From: a virus
IMG/VR virus record: IMGVR_UViG_3300007708_000002
Location: 1-33,804 of that record
Strand: one strand, 5' to 3'
DNA: 33,804 nt
The notes under the pieces are model-generated. The model was not told the origin of the DNA, searched no databases, and saw only the letters and a program-made list of their open reading frames with translations. Within the stretch, counting starts at the first letter, position 1; every line of letters begins with the position of its first letter. Positions 12,208-20,676 of this stretch are shown here, piece after piece. A program made the translations under genes and the position numbers.

Positions 12208-12794
12208 GAAATAATCTTTGGATTTAGTTCTATCCGTAGTGCGCTGTTGCTACTCTCAAGCATCACTGCTTCTTTCGGCACAAGGCCCACAGCTTGCAAA
12301 ACAGCAAAAGTGTGCGGGTTGCTCATGGCATTGCGGAGCTTGGCAGGGGACGGTCTACCATTGACAATGATTTCGGCTTGGATGTCTTTGCCAATGCTGA
12401 CCGTAAATTCGTTTGCGGCATTGGCTTCAAACATCTGCTCGTCGGTGTAGCCAGGGATGCGCTCTGCAATCTCATACAACTCAGCCAAAAGACGCTTGAG
12501 AATTTCTATTTCTTGCCGGTTTAACTCAAACGCCTCTGTTTGAATAACTTGGTGAGACTCAGCCTCTAGCAGTTCAGCCTGTTTGTTCAAGATTACATGG
12601 GGCAAGGCGTCAATACGGATCAGGTGTTCGACCTCTGAGACTAGGGCTTGGTACTTGAGATCAGCCACTTTCTCCAGCGCAGCAGCACGTATTCGGCCTT
12701 CCAAAAAACCCTTGAGAGTCTTGATCTTCTCCCAAGGTGTTTCCCCAATGACTTGGTATCGGTAATTAAATTCTGAGTTTAATTTGACTGGCAT
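12204..12794 (-). CDS. Last late-operon protein, possible fibre-assembly factor (196 aa)
   Basis: The N-terminal part (LNSEFNYRYQVIGETPWEKIKTLKG split) is typical of proteins encoded at the end of structural operons in podoviruses. The middle (about 40-120) is one long charged coiled coil (LEKVADLKYQALVSEVEHLI onward), and the C-terminal 70 residues form a mixed domain. No catalytic motif is present. Lying directly after the propeller fibre gene (5-nt gap), it is a candidate fibre chaperone or fibre-associated protein; this rests on position and coiled coil only. Its stop codon lies inside the last two codons of the early operon on the other strand. Confidence 0.55.
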   Translation of the reverse strand: MPVKLNSEFNYRYQVIGETPWEKIKTLKGFLEGRIRAAALEKVADLKYQALVSEVEHLIRIDALPHVILNKQAELLEAESHQVIQTEAFELNRQEIEILKRLLAELYEIAERIPGYTDEQMFEANAANEFTVSIGKDIQAEIIVNGRPSPAKLRNAMSNPHTFAVLQAVGLVPKEAVMLESSNSALRIELNPKIIS

Positions 12795-12799
12795 ATAAT

Positions 12800-14011
12800 T
12801 TATGTGTAGGAATAACCAGCAGCGGCAAGACTGTCTCTTGCGGTGCCAACGCCTGTAGTATCAGTTGCAACTACACCAGTATTGGACACAAGATTGGTCA
12901 TTGAAACATCAGCCCCAGTGTACCCATAGCCAAAGATTGCTTTATCCCCGCCATAGTTTGAAGCCGCCAGATCAGTTCTTGCTGTTCCTACTCCTGTTGT
13001 GTCTGTAGCAACAACTCCAGTATTAGACACAAGATTAGTTAGTGAAAAATAACCCGTAGTACTTCCATACCCAAAAATAGCTTTATCCGTGCCATAACTA
13101 GCCGCTGCCAGTTGTTGCCTAGCAGTACCAACGCCGGATACGTCATTAGAAACATTTCCTGTATTAGATACGGTGTTGGTCATTGACACACTACTTGTGG
13201 TTAAAACAGTAGCCCCATAGCCAAAAATAGCTTTATCAGTACCATAGCCAGCCGCTGCCAAATACAACCTTGCCGTACCATTGGTAGCAGCATCATTGCT
13301 AACAACCCCGGTGTTGGATACCAAATTGACCATTGAGTAAAATAAAACAGCGTAATTATTACCGCCAAAGCCAAAATACGCTTGATCACCACCAAAACCA
13401 GCAGCGGCAAGGCCAAGCCTAGCAGTTCCAACACCTGTAGTGTCCGTTGCCATAACGCCAGTGTTAGATACAAGATTGGTTAGGCTATAAAAAGTTCCTG
13501 CTCTAGAACCGTACCCAAAAATAGCTTTATCACCACCATAACTCGCAGCCGCCAGCGTTGATCGACCAGTACCAACCCCGGTTGTATCTGCGGCAACAAC
13601 GCCGGTGCTAGACACAAGATTGGTCATTGATAAATTGCTGTACCCAAACCCAAATATAGCTCGTTGAACAGTTGATGCTAATGTTGTAATAGAATTACTT
13701 GCCGCGCTGGGTGCGCTTGTGCCAATTGCATTAGTAGCAGTAACGGTAAACGTATACGATGTACTAGCTGTAAGCCCGGTAACCGTAATGGTGCCGGAAC
13801 CGGCTTGACTCAAAACACCTGTGATACCACCCGGACTGCTAGTGGCTGTGTAGCTGGTAATGACAGACCCGCCGTTGCTGGCAGGCTGAGTGAAAGCCAC
13901 GGTGGCGGTTGTCGACCCCGTTGCTGTCGCCGTCCCAATTGTTGGCGCACCTGGGGCCGACGTTGAAGTAACAGGAAATCTGGAACCATGCCGGGAATGA
14001 TTCCTGATCAT
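12800..14011 (-). CDS. Repeat-built tail fibre: fibronectin-III domain plus six-repeat propeller (403 aa)
   Basis: Residues about 18-112 form a fibronectin type III domain (GAPTIGTATATGSTTATVAF start, TASTSYTFTVTATNAIGTS near the end). From 115 to the end there are six repeats of 46-50 residues, each with KAIFGYG, SMTNLVSNTGVV, GVGTAR and LAAAxYGxD. Six such beta-rich units suggest a kelch-like propeller with one blade per repeat, a frequent host-binding module. The ATG at 14011 lies 1 nt after the preceding stop (TAACATG), with GGAGAGG upstream. The frame is open up to 14092 but that part overlaps the previous gene. It is likely a receptor-binding or surface adhesin fibre; the true ligand is unknown. 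Confidence 0.72.
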   Translation of the reverse strand: MIRNHSRHGSRFPVTSTSAPGAPTIGTATATGSTTATVAFTQPASNGGSVITSYTATSSPGGITGVLSQAGSGTITVTGLTASTSYTFTVTATNAIGTSAPSAASNSITTLASTVQRAIFGFGYSNLSMTNLVSSTGVVAADTTGVGTGRSTLAAASYGGDKAIFGYGSRAGTFYSLTNLVSNTGVMATDTTGVGTARLGLAAAGFGGDQAYFGFGGNNYAVLFYSMVNLVSNTGVVSNDAATNGTARLYLAAAGYGTDKAIFGYGATVLTTSSVSMTNTVSNTGNVSNDVSGVGTARQQLAAASYGTDKAIFGYGSTTGYFSLTNLVSNTGVVATDTTGVGTARTDLAASNYGGDKAIFGYGYTGADVSMTNLVSNTGVVATDTTGVGTARDSLAAAGYSYT

Positions 14012-14012
14012 G

Positions 14013-14333
14013 TTACAGACCCTCTCCAGGGATGATCTCGAACGCTCCAACAGCATCCGCTTTGAACCAGGCATTCGGCGGCAGACCACCAAACACCTCG
14101 ACAGTGCTAGGCAACAGTCCTACCGTAAACGTGCTGGGTACTCCTGCCGTAGGGGCCGTGACGGTGATGGAGGGCGTCGTGGGGCCAGAGGGAGCAGCAT
14201 AGGTAAAGTACTGGGAAGTGGTCAGCAAAGCCCGCACACGGTACGTTGTGTTGTTACCAGTTGACGTTACCTGCACGGCTGAAGTGCCAACCAAATACGC
14301 TGGCCCTGTTGGGGAGAAGGCGCTTGTGATCAC
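14013..14333 (-). CDS. Beta-sandwich-like structural protein (106 aa)
   Basis: Thr/Ser/Val-rich throughout with alternating hydrophobic residues, as in Ig-like or carbohydrate-binding beta-sandwiches (TSAVQVTSTGNNTTYRVRAL, SITVTAPTAGVPSTFTVGLL). No cysteine or membrane segment is present. It lies just before the fibre gene and overlaps the 90-aa gene by an ATGA, so it probably forms part of, or attaches, the second fibre. Because the following frame is open across its last 80 nt, a +1 shift could fuse the two, but separate translation from TAACATG is simpler. Confidence 0.6.
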   Translation of the reverse strand: MITSAFSPTGPAYLVGTSAVQVTSTGNNTTYRVRALLTTSQYFTYAAPSGPTTPSITVTAPTAGVPSTFTVGLLPSTVEVFGGLPPNAWFKADAVGAFEIIPGEGL

Positions 14334-14602
14334 TTCTTGATCTCCGTCGAGTTCATCCGCTTCGTACCACCAGTACTAATGAAGTGATCATTGGTCTGGT
14401 TGGACGGATGATCGTTGATAGACAGCGGCTTCTTCTCAAAGATAGGCCGGCCAGTCTCAGGCTTCAGCGTTGCCATGTTTTTAGCCCAGCGGTACTGCAA
14501 CGTGCCTTCTACTGGAATCCTTGGGTCACCAGTACGAAAGGTTGCGTCTTCACTCCGAGCCATCGGCTTGTCTAGCTTGCACGTTTGAAACAGCTTTGTC
14601 AC
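14330..14602 (-). CDS. Small structural-operon protein with GTG start (90 aa)
   Basis: A polar, basic product of unknown function. The middle (MARSEDATFRTGDPRIPVEG, then TLQYRWAKNMATLKPETGRP) resembles small proteins found next to fibre genes in T7-like phages. The GTG with AAGGAG 6-7 nt upstream is preferred; it starts inside the end of the membrane-protein gene (53-nt overlap). A later ATG at 14563 has no good ribosome site. No domain, cysteine or membrane segment is visible. Confidence 0.55.
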   Translation of the reverse strand: MTKLFQTCKLDKPMARSEDATFRTGDPRIPVEGTLQYRWAKNMATLKPETGRPIFEKKPLSINDHPSNQTNDHFISTGGTKRMNSTEIKK

Positions 14603-14798
14603 GGGTTCTCTCCTTAAAGAGTACAGGTAAAAACACACTGGCACTGAAGAAAGCAAAGACGCTAAACCTCACCCAGTTAGGATCATTCATTATCCATGTC
14701 GCTAAAGCAAAAGTCATCCCAAGCGTCACAATTGTCAACAACCTGTCTGTGATCACTCCCAGCGCCAACGACAGCAGAGCAGCTACCTTTTGTTCCAT
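14550..14798 (-). CDS. Two-span membrane protein, holin-like (82 aa)
   Basis: Two hydrophobic segments, about residues 8-34 (LSLALGVITDRLLTIVTLGM start) and 44-61 (FSVFAFFSASVFLPVLF split), joined by a short polar turn with Trp and Asn, then a charged C-terminal tail (KERTRDK). This size and topology match class II holins, but a second holin candidate sits in the lysis cluster at 28062-28439, so this may instead be a membrane protein for ejection or an antiholin. GGGGA lies 7 nt before the ATG. Confidence 0.55.
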   Translation of the reverse strand: MEQKVAALLSLALGVITDRLLTIVTLGMTFALATWIMNDPNWVRFSVFAFFSASVFLPVLFKERTRDKAVSNVQARQADGSE

Positions 14799-14834
14799 GC
14801 TTATCCCCTAGTGAAAAGCTGGAGTATATCCCTA

Positions 14835-15044
14835 TCACTCGCTGTCATCCTCATCCAGCATGAAGCCACTTCCCCAGGCATCATCGCTCACCTTCAGCTT
14901 CAGAGCCTCTAGTTTCAAAGACCTGTCGATGATCTTCATCTTGTCGGTGAGGGTGGCTGTAGGGTCGTTCATCGTGTCTGTGAGCAGCTTTGCGATTGCT
15001 CGCTCTAGTGCTGGGTCGATGCCAGGCGCCTTCTTCTTGCTCAT
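14835..15044 (-). CDS. Small helical conserved-type phage protein (69 aa)
   Basis: Charged, helical protein: KKKAPGIDPALERAIAKLLT, then ATLTDKMKIIDRSLKLEALK and an acidic Gly-containing end (WGSGFMLDEDDSE). Proteins of this shape occur beside internal virion or packaging genes of podoviruses. Length and helical build resemble T7-type small terminase (maturase A) proteins, but terminase large lies far away here, so that is only one possibility. Its start overlaps the stop of the 945-aa gene (ATGA). Confidence 0.5.
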   Translation of the reverse strand: MSKKKAPGIDPALERAIAKLLTDTMNDPTATLTDKMKIIDRSLKLEALKLKVSDDAWGSGFMLDEDDSE

Positions 15045-17878
15045 TCCATTACTTTCTCAGCAACCCGGCCAGGAACGTTTGCCACGTACCCTGTCGTTGC
15101 CCCGGTAAGCGCCCTGCGGATTGCAGAGTCAATTAGCTTTACCTTAGCGGGTGCGTTGATGGGAGTCAGGTAGATGTCGTTCAACTTGGCTTTCAAAGCA
15201 TCAACAGCAGGCTTGTCCATCAACCCAAAACTGACAAGACGATCACCCAGCGCGTCCATCTTGACCCTTGCGCCCTTGAGACTTCCCTCTGCCGCCCTGG
15301 AAACAACTTGCCCAATCCCCTCTGCAAACTTTGCCCTTGCGCCTGGCGTTGAGTTGATCACGCTAGCCATAGCAGACCACTCTTCAGGCTTAGTACCAAG
15401 AACAATCTGCTCAAAGCGACTTTCATTTGTCGTGTTTGCCAACAGAGTATTCACCTTGTCGGCAGCAACCTTGCGGACATTTCCAGCCTCAGCGGTCAAT
15501 GGAGCAGCCTCGCCTGCTGCGGCCTTTGCTTGAGCTTCTGCTGCTGTCTTAGCCTGTCCACGAAGCTCTCCTACCTGGGCTTCTATCTTGGGAGCAATAG
15601 CAGCGATCTGAGATTCCGCACCTTCTCTGACACCGGCTGTAGAAGGAGCGTATTGCGCTGTTCTGCGGGCTGCTTCAGCCTCAATAGCCTTGACCTTCCT
15701 TTCAGCTTCAGACTCAATAGCCCCAGCTTTCCTAACACCAGCAGCTTCAATTCTTCCAGCTTCTTTCACTGGCGCTGTTGGCAACTGTCCAACACGAACA
15801 CCAAGAGCCTTGCTAAGAATGCTTGCCCGCTCTTCCTGGGTCTTTGCACTTGCCAGAGTTTTGCTGATGGTTTCTAGGGAATTACCTAGTCCTTTGAACT
15901 CAGGCAACGCCAACCAGTCACGATTGGACTCTAAGACTCTCTTGATATTGGCAGGAGATCCTTCTCCTATTTGGTCAGCAAGGTAACCTCTGGCTAGACG
16001 TTTAGCTTCATCTGGGCCAGCAACGCTCACCAACTGTTTGGCTGCGCTGGCGCTGGAAAAGGTCTGTCCACCAACTTGAGACAATCGTTGCAAATAGTTG
16101 CCAAGGTCAAAAGACTCTGGCTTGTCAGTGACAAACGTACCCAGCTTTGTACGGAATTCATTGAGAGGCTTAGAAGCATCTCTCCACGCATTCTTGAAAG
16201 CAGAGTAGTTCTTGCCTGAGAACTCATCAATGATCTTCTCAACGTGACCAGCTAGGCGTCCTGCCAACTGCTGGTCAATTGCATCTACACCTTCTGCTGG
16301 CAAGCCCCTGGCCCTATCTTTCAACCTTCTCAAAAGCGTGTCTAAACCATCAGCAGATGCTTTTACTTGCGTGACTACTGTTTCCCCTGCCTCGTTGACA
16401 GACTCTCTGCGAGGGTTAATCTGCGAAACAACATCATCAATTTGCTTGGCGCTCTTAGGGTCAGTGACTTTGAGCATCCCGGTAGTTGGGTCTGTCTTTT
16501 CGCTTCTGACGGCTTTCAGAGCATCTTCATAAGCCTTGGTGTTTCTGTACGTAAGCCCTTGAGTTTCTTGAGCTTTTACGGTGTTCAACCAGGCATCTTT
16601 GAGAGGTTTGGTTACGGCATCTCTTGTTGTTTTAATCTTGTCAAGAGCAGTGTCAAACTGGGTTCGTACTTGCGTACCAAGCTCGGTAGGCAGGATGCGT
16701 TCACCAATACCTTGTTCCTGACCAGCGCGGAATTGTTCTGAGCCTTTAGAGAAGCGGCGAAGCCTGTCTTGCTGTTTTTCAAGGCGGCTTGTTTCTTCTG
16801 CAATCTTTCTTGCAGAGTCTTTCATCACCGTATCTGCTTCCCTCTGGGCGTTGGCAATTACCGTTTGAGCATCCAACTCAGCCATTGCTTTTTCAGTGCC
16901 GGTAGCTTTCTCCGCGTTCTTGCGGATGATGGCAGCACGTTTAGCCCCAGCTTGAACCCGTGTCATGGCTTCTGCTTGGGCATCATTGCGTAGCTTGTCA
17001 GAAGCGGTGTCCCACTGGCTCTTGAGGTTTGCAACCCTTTTTTCCATGTCAGCAGTCAACTTGCCACCGGCAGCTTCTGCTTCTTTGATGAGTTGGTTGG
17101 CCTGGGCTTCAAGACTGCCGGCTCGTTGTTCAGCGGCACCCGTTATGCGAGCACCTTCTTTCTTGAACAACTCAACAATGTCTTTCTCAGCAGTGCGAGA
17201 CTTATCGCCGCCACCGCGCAAGTCTTTGATCTTCTCTTCCAGCAAACGCTTGCTCTCAGCACTGAGGTTTTGAACCTCGGCCTGGGCTATGCCTTTGCTT
17301 TCCAAGAATGAGCCAAGAGTCTGTGCTGCTTTCATTGCAGGAAAACGCAATCCAATTGCTGATGACAACGCTTTCCCGGCTCCAGTACCAAGTGCTTGAA
17401 ACGGCAACGGAGATACTATAGATCCCAACAACCTGGCAGTCTCGGCTCTGACTCCTGGGCCAACTTCTTGCTCAACAGCTTGTCCTGCGGTTTCTCCACC
17501 TGCTCCACTGATAGCACCAACTGCACCACTAGCAAGCCTAGATCCTCTGAGAGCTTCACCGCCAGCAATCAATCCAGTACCAAGACCGGTCGCAGCTTTG
17601 CTAAGAAATCCGCCAACACCAGGCATCCCTTGTGCGGCTCGACCGGCAGCGCCAAGGCCAACACCGGCAGTCTCCATAAGCTCAGGAGCAAAGAACCCGG
17701 CTACACCACCAACACCAGCAGCTTCTCCAATGTCTTTGCCAGAGTACTCTTCACGCAGGTTAGAAGATTCAACTTTCTTTTCAGTTGGCTTTGGCTTATC
17801 AACACCCGCAGGGACTCCACCAAACCTGTCTGTAGCAACAGATTCTTTCACAGGCTCACCACCAAATCTATCAGCCAT
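15041..17878 (-). CDS. Large internal virion/ejection protein (945 aa)
   Basis: The longest gene of the genome. The N-terminus is Gly/Pro-rich with two repeats of DRFGG (residues about 3-7 and 17-21). Residues about 45-165 are Gly/Ala-rich and hydrophobic, a candidate membrane-penetrating part. Two very long Ala/Glu/Lys-rich coiled-coil regions (about 190-375 and 690-800) flank a mixed central domain. This fits the largest core/ejection protein of T7-like virions, which crosses the envelope to let DNA enter. I see no clear lytic transglycosylase site such as T7 gp16 carries. It is last in a series of four internal proteins. Confidence 0.7.
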   Translation of the reverse strand: MADRFGGEPVKESVATDRFGGVPAGVDKPKPTEKKVESSNLREEYSGKDIGEAAGVGGVAGFFAPELMETAGVGLGAAGRAAQGMPGVGGFLSKAATGLGTGLIAGGEALRGSRLASGAVGAISGAGGETAGQAVEQEVGPGVRAETARLLGSIVSPLPFQALGTGAGKALSSAIGLRFPAMKAAQTLGSFLESKGIAQAEVQNLSAESKRLLEEKIKDLRGGGDKSRTAEKDIVELFKKEGARITGAAEQRAGSLEAQANQLIKEAEAAGGKLTADMEKRVANLKSQWDTASDKLRNDAQAEAMTRVQAGAKRAAIIRKNAEKATGTEKAMAELDAQTVIANAQREADTVMKDSARKIAEETSRLEKQQDRLRRFSKGSEQFRAGQEQGIGERILPTELGTQVRTQFDTALDKIKTTRDAVTKPLKDAWLNTVKAQETQGLTYRNTKAYEDALKAVRSEKTDPTTGMLKVTDPKSAKQIDDVVSQINPRRESVNEAGETVVTQVKASADGLDTLLRRLKDRARGLPAEGVDAIDQQLAGRLAGHVEKIIDEFSGKNYSAFKNAWRDASKPLNEFRTKLGTFVTDKPESFDLGNYLQRLSQVGGQTFSSASAAKQLVSVAGPDEAKRLARGYLADQIGEGSPANIKRVLESNRDWLALPEFKGLGNSLETISKTLASAKTQEERASILSKALGVRVGQLPTAPVKEAGRIEAAGVRKAGAIESEAERKVKAIEAEAARRTAQYAPSTAGVREGAESQIAAIAPKIEAQVGELRGQAKTAAEAQAKAAAGEAAPLTAEAGNVRKVAADKVNTLLANTTNESRFEQIVLGTKPEEWSAMASVINSTPGARAKFAEGIGQVVSRAAEGSLKGARVKMDALGDRLVSFGLMDKPAVDALKAKLNDIYLTPINAPAKVKLIDSAIRRALTGATTGYVANVPGRVAEKVME

Positions 17879-17889
17879 TTATATGCCTT

Positions 17890-19644
17890 TTAAGGTTTAA
17901 TGTGGTGTGCTTGTGTTTTGTCTTGATCGTCTACATAGACTGATCCTGACGGCAAGGCATCAAACTCTGCTTGTGTTTTTATAACGGCAGCACTTCCAAT
18001 GCCGTGTTTTGTAACAAATTCCGTAAACGACAACTTTCTATCTTCTTCTGGAACTTTTATCCCGCCTTTGCCTATTCCTTTTAGTGCGTTGTCCAAGTCT
18101 CTCTGCGTAAAAGGAATAGCTTTGCGTGCAAAGTTAAGATTCTTTTCTATCTCTTGTTTTTGCGATGGGTTGTAATTTGGGCTAGCCAACGCTATACGCG
18201 CAGCACTCTCAATGATCCTTCGCATTTCAGCTAGCTTGTCCAACGCCACCGCAGGAGACGCCCCAGCAGGAATTGCCACGCCTTTTTCAATGCTGTTTGT
18301 AAGACCAACAAGACCTGTTGCTGCTCCACCAGTTTCAAGAGATGCCAATGTTCGAGACACACCAGCCATTCGAGTCTGCATGAATTGGGTAGAATCATTT
18401 GTCATTGCTTGATTCAAAACACCAAGAGGTGCTGTAAACAAGCTATCGAATGTTTTCTGCCCATAAACAGGCATCTTGGTGGTAATTTGTAAATTACTCA
18501 AATTAGTCAGCGCATCTGCTGCTTGACCCATAGATTGAGTCATGCGTTCTACGGCACCAGCAGCAGCACCTCCAGCACCGCCAGTTTTGGGCACTGCACC
18601 AACTTTTATTGCACCTGAAAGATCAGCGGCAATTTCTCGTATGTCATCAGGATTTCTGTTGCTGATGGCATACGTCTTGTCTCCCTTTGTGACATACGTA
18701 TATGTTGTCTTTTCATTTGCCATTTTTTCAGAATGAGCAAAAGCGCGTTGCTGGTGCGCGTGTGATTCTTTGAGGGCATCAACTTTGTCTTGAGCCTTCT
18801 GAGTAGCATCACCAACAACCTTGATAGCTTCACCAAGCTGTTGATACTTGTGCGATCTGGCAAGCTGGGCAATGATGCCAGTGTTGTCTATCGCTTGCAA
18901 TTCTTTGATCTTCTGCTCTCCAGCTTCCTTGTTCTTGGACAGCAGATCCATAGCATCACGGTAGATCTTTTCTACCTTTTCGTTATGGCTTTTGATGACC
19001 TGTAGGTTCTCTTCAAAGACTTTTACCTCTTTGTCGTAGATAGCCTTCTGACCTTCCTTATAGCCTTTCATGGCTCCTGTCATGGCAGACAAGGCTTGCA
19101 TACCAGCGTACTTGCCTTTGCCGCCAGAGCCAAAAGCAGCTACTGACAACAGGCTGAAGATAGACGCCAAGTCACGGGCACTCTCTTGAGTAGGAGCAAA
19201 AGGAGAAGCCTCCTGCATGTCCCGCTTGCGAGCTTCCATAACATTCTTGGAGTCCTCCACCATCTTCTCGGCAATCTTGGTGTTCTCCCTTTGCCAATTG
19301 ACAGCGTTCTCAGCTTCTTTCTTTTTGGCAAGAGATTGCTCATCGCCAGCGCGTAGCCCCATCTGAAGAGACGTTTGACGCAGTTGTGCAGGATCTTTGC
19401 TAGACAGAATCTGTGTAGGATCTGCCGCCATCTCTTCAGCGGTCTGGCTGGGTACTGGCGGTGGCCCTATAGGCAACTTAGGAGCAACCACAGGTTTTGT
19501 GGTGCGTAGTGCTGATCCTAGTGTTGCAGCAGACTGTTGTTTTGCCGCAGCCGGTACAGGAGGAACAACAGGCTGTGGAGAGTCATCCCACTCCGTACCC
19601 GGTTTGACAGGCGTACCGAAATCAAATGCTTGTTCTTCAGCCAT
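17890..19644 (-). CDS. Internal virion protein with long coiled coil (584 aa)
   Basis: A Pro/Ala-rich N-terminal region (about 15-75), coiled coils at about 100-145 and 195-320 (KEAENAVNWQRENTKIAEKM and KVFEENLQVIKSHNEKVEKI), a short Gly/Ala-rich hydrophobic stretch (GSGGKGKYAGMQALSAMTGA, about 173-192), and a helical C-terminal part with Asn/Gln-rich segments. No enzyme motif is visible. Size and place, second-last of the internal protein series, suggest a core protein analogous to T7 gp15; that is a positional analogy. It is spaced 11 nt from the 945-aa gene. Confidence 0.65.
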   Translation of the reverse strand: MAEEQAFDFGTPVKPGTEWDDSPQPVVPPVPAAAKQQSAATLGSALRTTKPVVAPKLPIGPPPVPSQTAEEMAADPTQILSSKDPAQLRQTSLQMGLRAGDEQSLAKKKEAENAVNWQRENTKIAEKMVEDSKNVMEARKRDMQEASPFAPTQESARDLASIFSLLSVAAFGSGGKGKYAGMQALSAMTGAMKGYKEGQKAIYDKEVKVFEENLQVIKSHNEKVEKIYRDAMDLLSKNKEAGEQKIKELQAIDNTGIIAQLARSHKYQQLGEAIKVVGDATQKAQDKVDALKESHAHQQRAFAHSEKMANEKTTYTYVTKGDKTYAISNRNPDDIREIAADLSGAIKVGAVPKTGGAGGAAAGAVERMTQSMGQAADALTNLSNLQITTKMPVYGQKTFDSLFTAPLGVLNQAMTNDSTQFMQTRMAGVSRTLASLETGGAATGLVGLTNSIEKGVAIPAGASPAVALDKLAEMRRIIESAARIALASPNYNPSQKQEIEKNLNFARKAIPFTQRDLDNALKGIGKGGIKVPEEDRKLSFTEFVTKHGIGSAAVIKTQAEFDALPSGSVYVDDQDKTQAHHIKP

Positions 19645-19647
19645 GAC

Positions 19648-20676
19648 TTATCCTTTCGGTGCAACAGCAGGGCCACCAGCGGTGGTAGGCAACATGCTAG
19701 CAATCTGCGAGTAGAAGTCTTTCGTCAGCGTAGCGGCGTCCTTCGCCCCTGTGTAGCCAGCTTGGATAGCATCGGTGATATATCTGTCAGCAGTGCCCAT
19801 CAACGCCACACCTCTAGAGATGTTGTCCTGAGCGTACTGCTGTGCCACCCTGGAAATAGCCTGCTCTGCCTGCATCTGGGCTGTCCCGCCGGTGACACCG
19901 GACTGGGCAAGCTGTTGTTGCACCGCAGCACGTTGTGCCTCTAGAGCTTGTTGCTGAGGAGCGGTAAGCTGTCCGGCCTGGCCCAGGTTCATAAGCTGCT
20001 GGCCTTGTTGCCGGTACGGATCTGCTAGTCTGCGGATCTCAGCTTCGTTGGCAGCAGCTTGCTGTGATACCTGTCCAGAAGCCTTCCTACCGGCAAGCGC
20101 AGAAGCTAGACCGCCACCAACCTTCAAGAACCCAAGAGGGCCAAGCTGTGTTGCTAGCTTAGATCCACCCTCAGCAAGCGTTTGTTGAAAAGACTTTGCT
20201 GGCGCTTCTGCTGCAATCTGCGTCCCCGGCTCCATGCCAGGTGCCGTAGGAGACATCTGCGAAAGGTCTATAGGCTGTGCTTGGGCAAACGATGGCGCAG
20301 CCGTCTGTGCCGGTGCAGTGGCGCGGGTCGCTGACGGGTAAGTACGTTCAGTTTGTTTGAACATATTTGCATAGTCTTGCCCACTGAAAGAAGGTTCAGG
20401 AAGAGCTACCGGTTCAGGAGGAAGATCTCTAGCAACAGGCTCAGTAGGTTCTGGAACAGCATAAGAAGTCGCTGGAAAGTCTTCGTCATCAGCAAACTCG
20501 ATGATGCCAGTCTCAGGATTAGGCTCACCCCGTCCACCCTGACTCTTGAGCAGAGCTGCTTCTTTAGGGTTGATGTGCGCCAGGATAGAGTCTTTTCCTC
20601 GACCGGCAGCAGCGAGCTTCCTTGCCATCTCCGGCAACGTCATCTCAGCTTGCAACAGTTTTGCCAAAGTAGCCAT
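19648..20676 (-). CDS. Internal virion-type protein (342 aa)
   Basis: The N-terminal segment (MARKLAAAGRGKDSILAHIN, then PKEAALLKSQGGRGEPNPET) is a recurring pattern in podovirus internal or tail proteins, where an Ala/Gly-rich 'DSILAHINP' segment is followed by 'GG.G..NP.TG'. The middle is Pro/Gln-rich and probably disordered. The C-terminal half (about 190-320) is a Gln/Ala-rich helical domain (QQQALEAQRAAVQQQLAQSG). The start overlaps the stop of the previous gene (TGATG). A core or ejection protein is the likely role. Confidence 0.6.
   Translation of the reverse strand: MATLAKLLQAEMTLPEMARKLAAAGRGKDSILAHINPKEAALLKSQGGRGEPNPETGIIEFADDEDFPATSYAVPEPTEPVARDLPPEPVALPEPSFSGQDYANMFKQTERTYPSATRATAPAQTAAPSFAQAQPIDLSQMSPTAPGMEPGTQIAAEAPAKSFQQTLAEGGSKLATQLGPLGFLKVGGGLASALAGRKASGQVSQQAAANEAEIRRLADPYRQQGQQLMNLGQAGQLTAPQQQALEAQRAAVQQQLAQSGVTGGTAQMQAEQAISRVAQQYAQDNISRGVALMGTADRYITDAIQAGYTGAKDAATLTKDFYSQIASMLPTTAGGPAVAPKG

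Noticed and set aside
12800-14011. Diversity-generating retroelement target in the repeat fibre
   Set aside because: No reverse transcriptase gene and no template-repeat copy of any fibre segment elsewhere in the genome.
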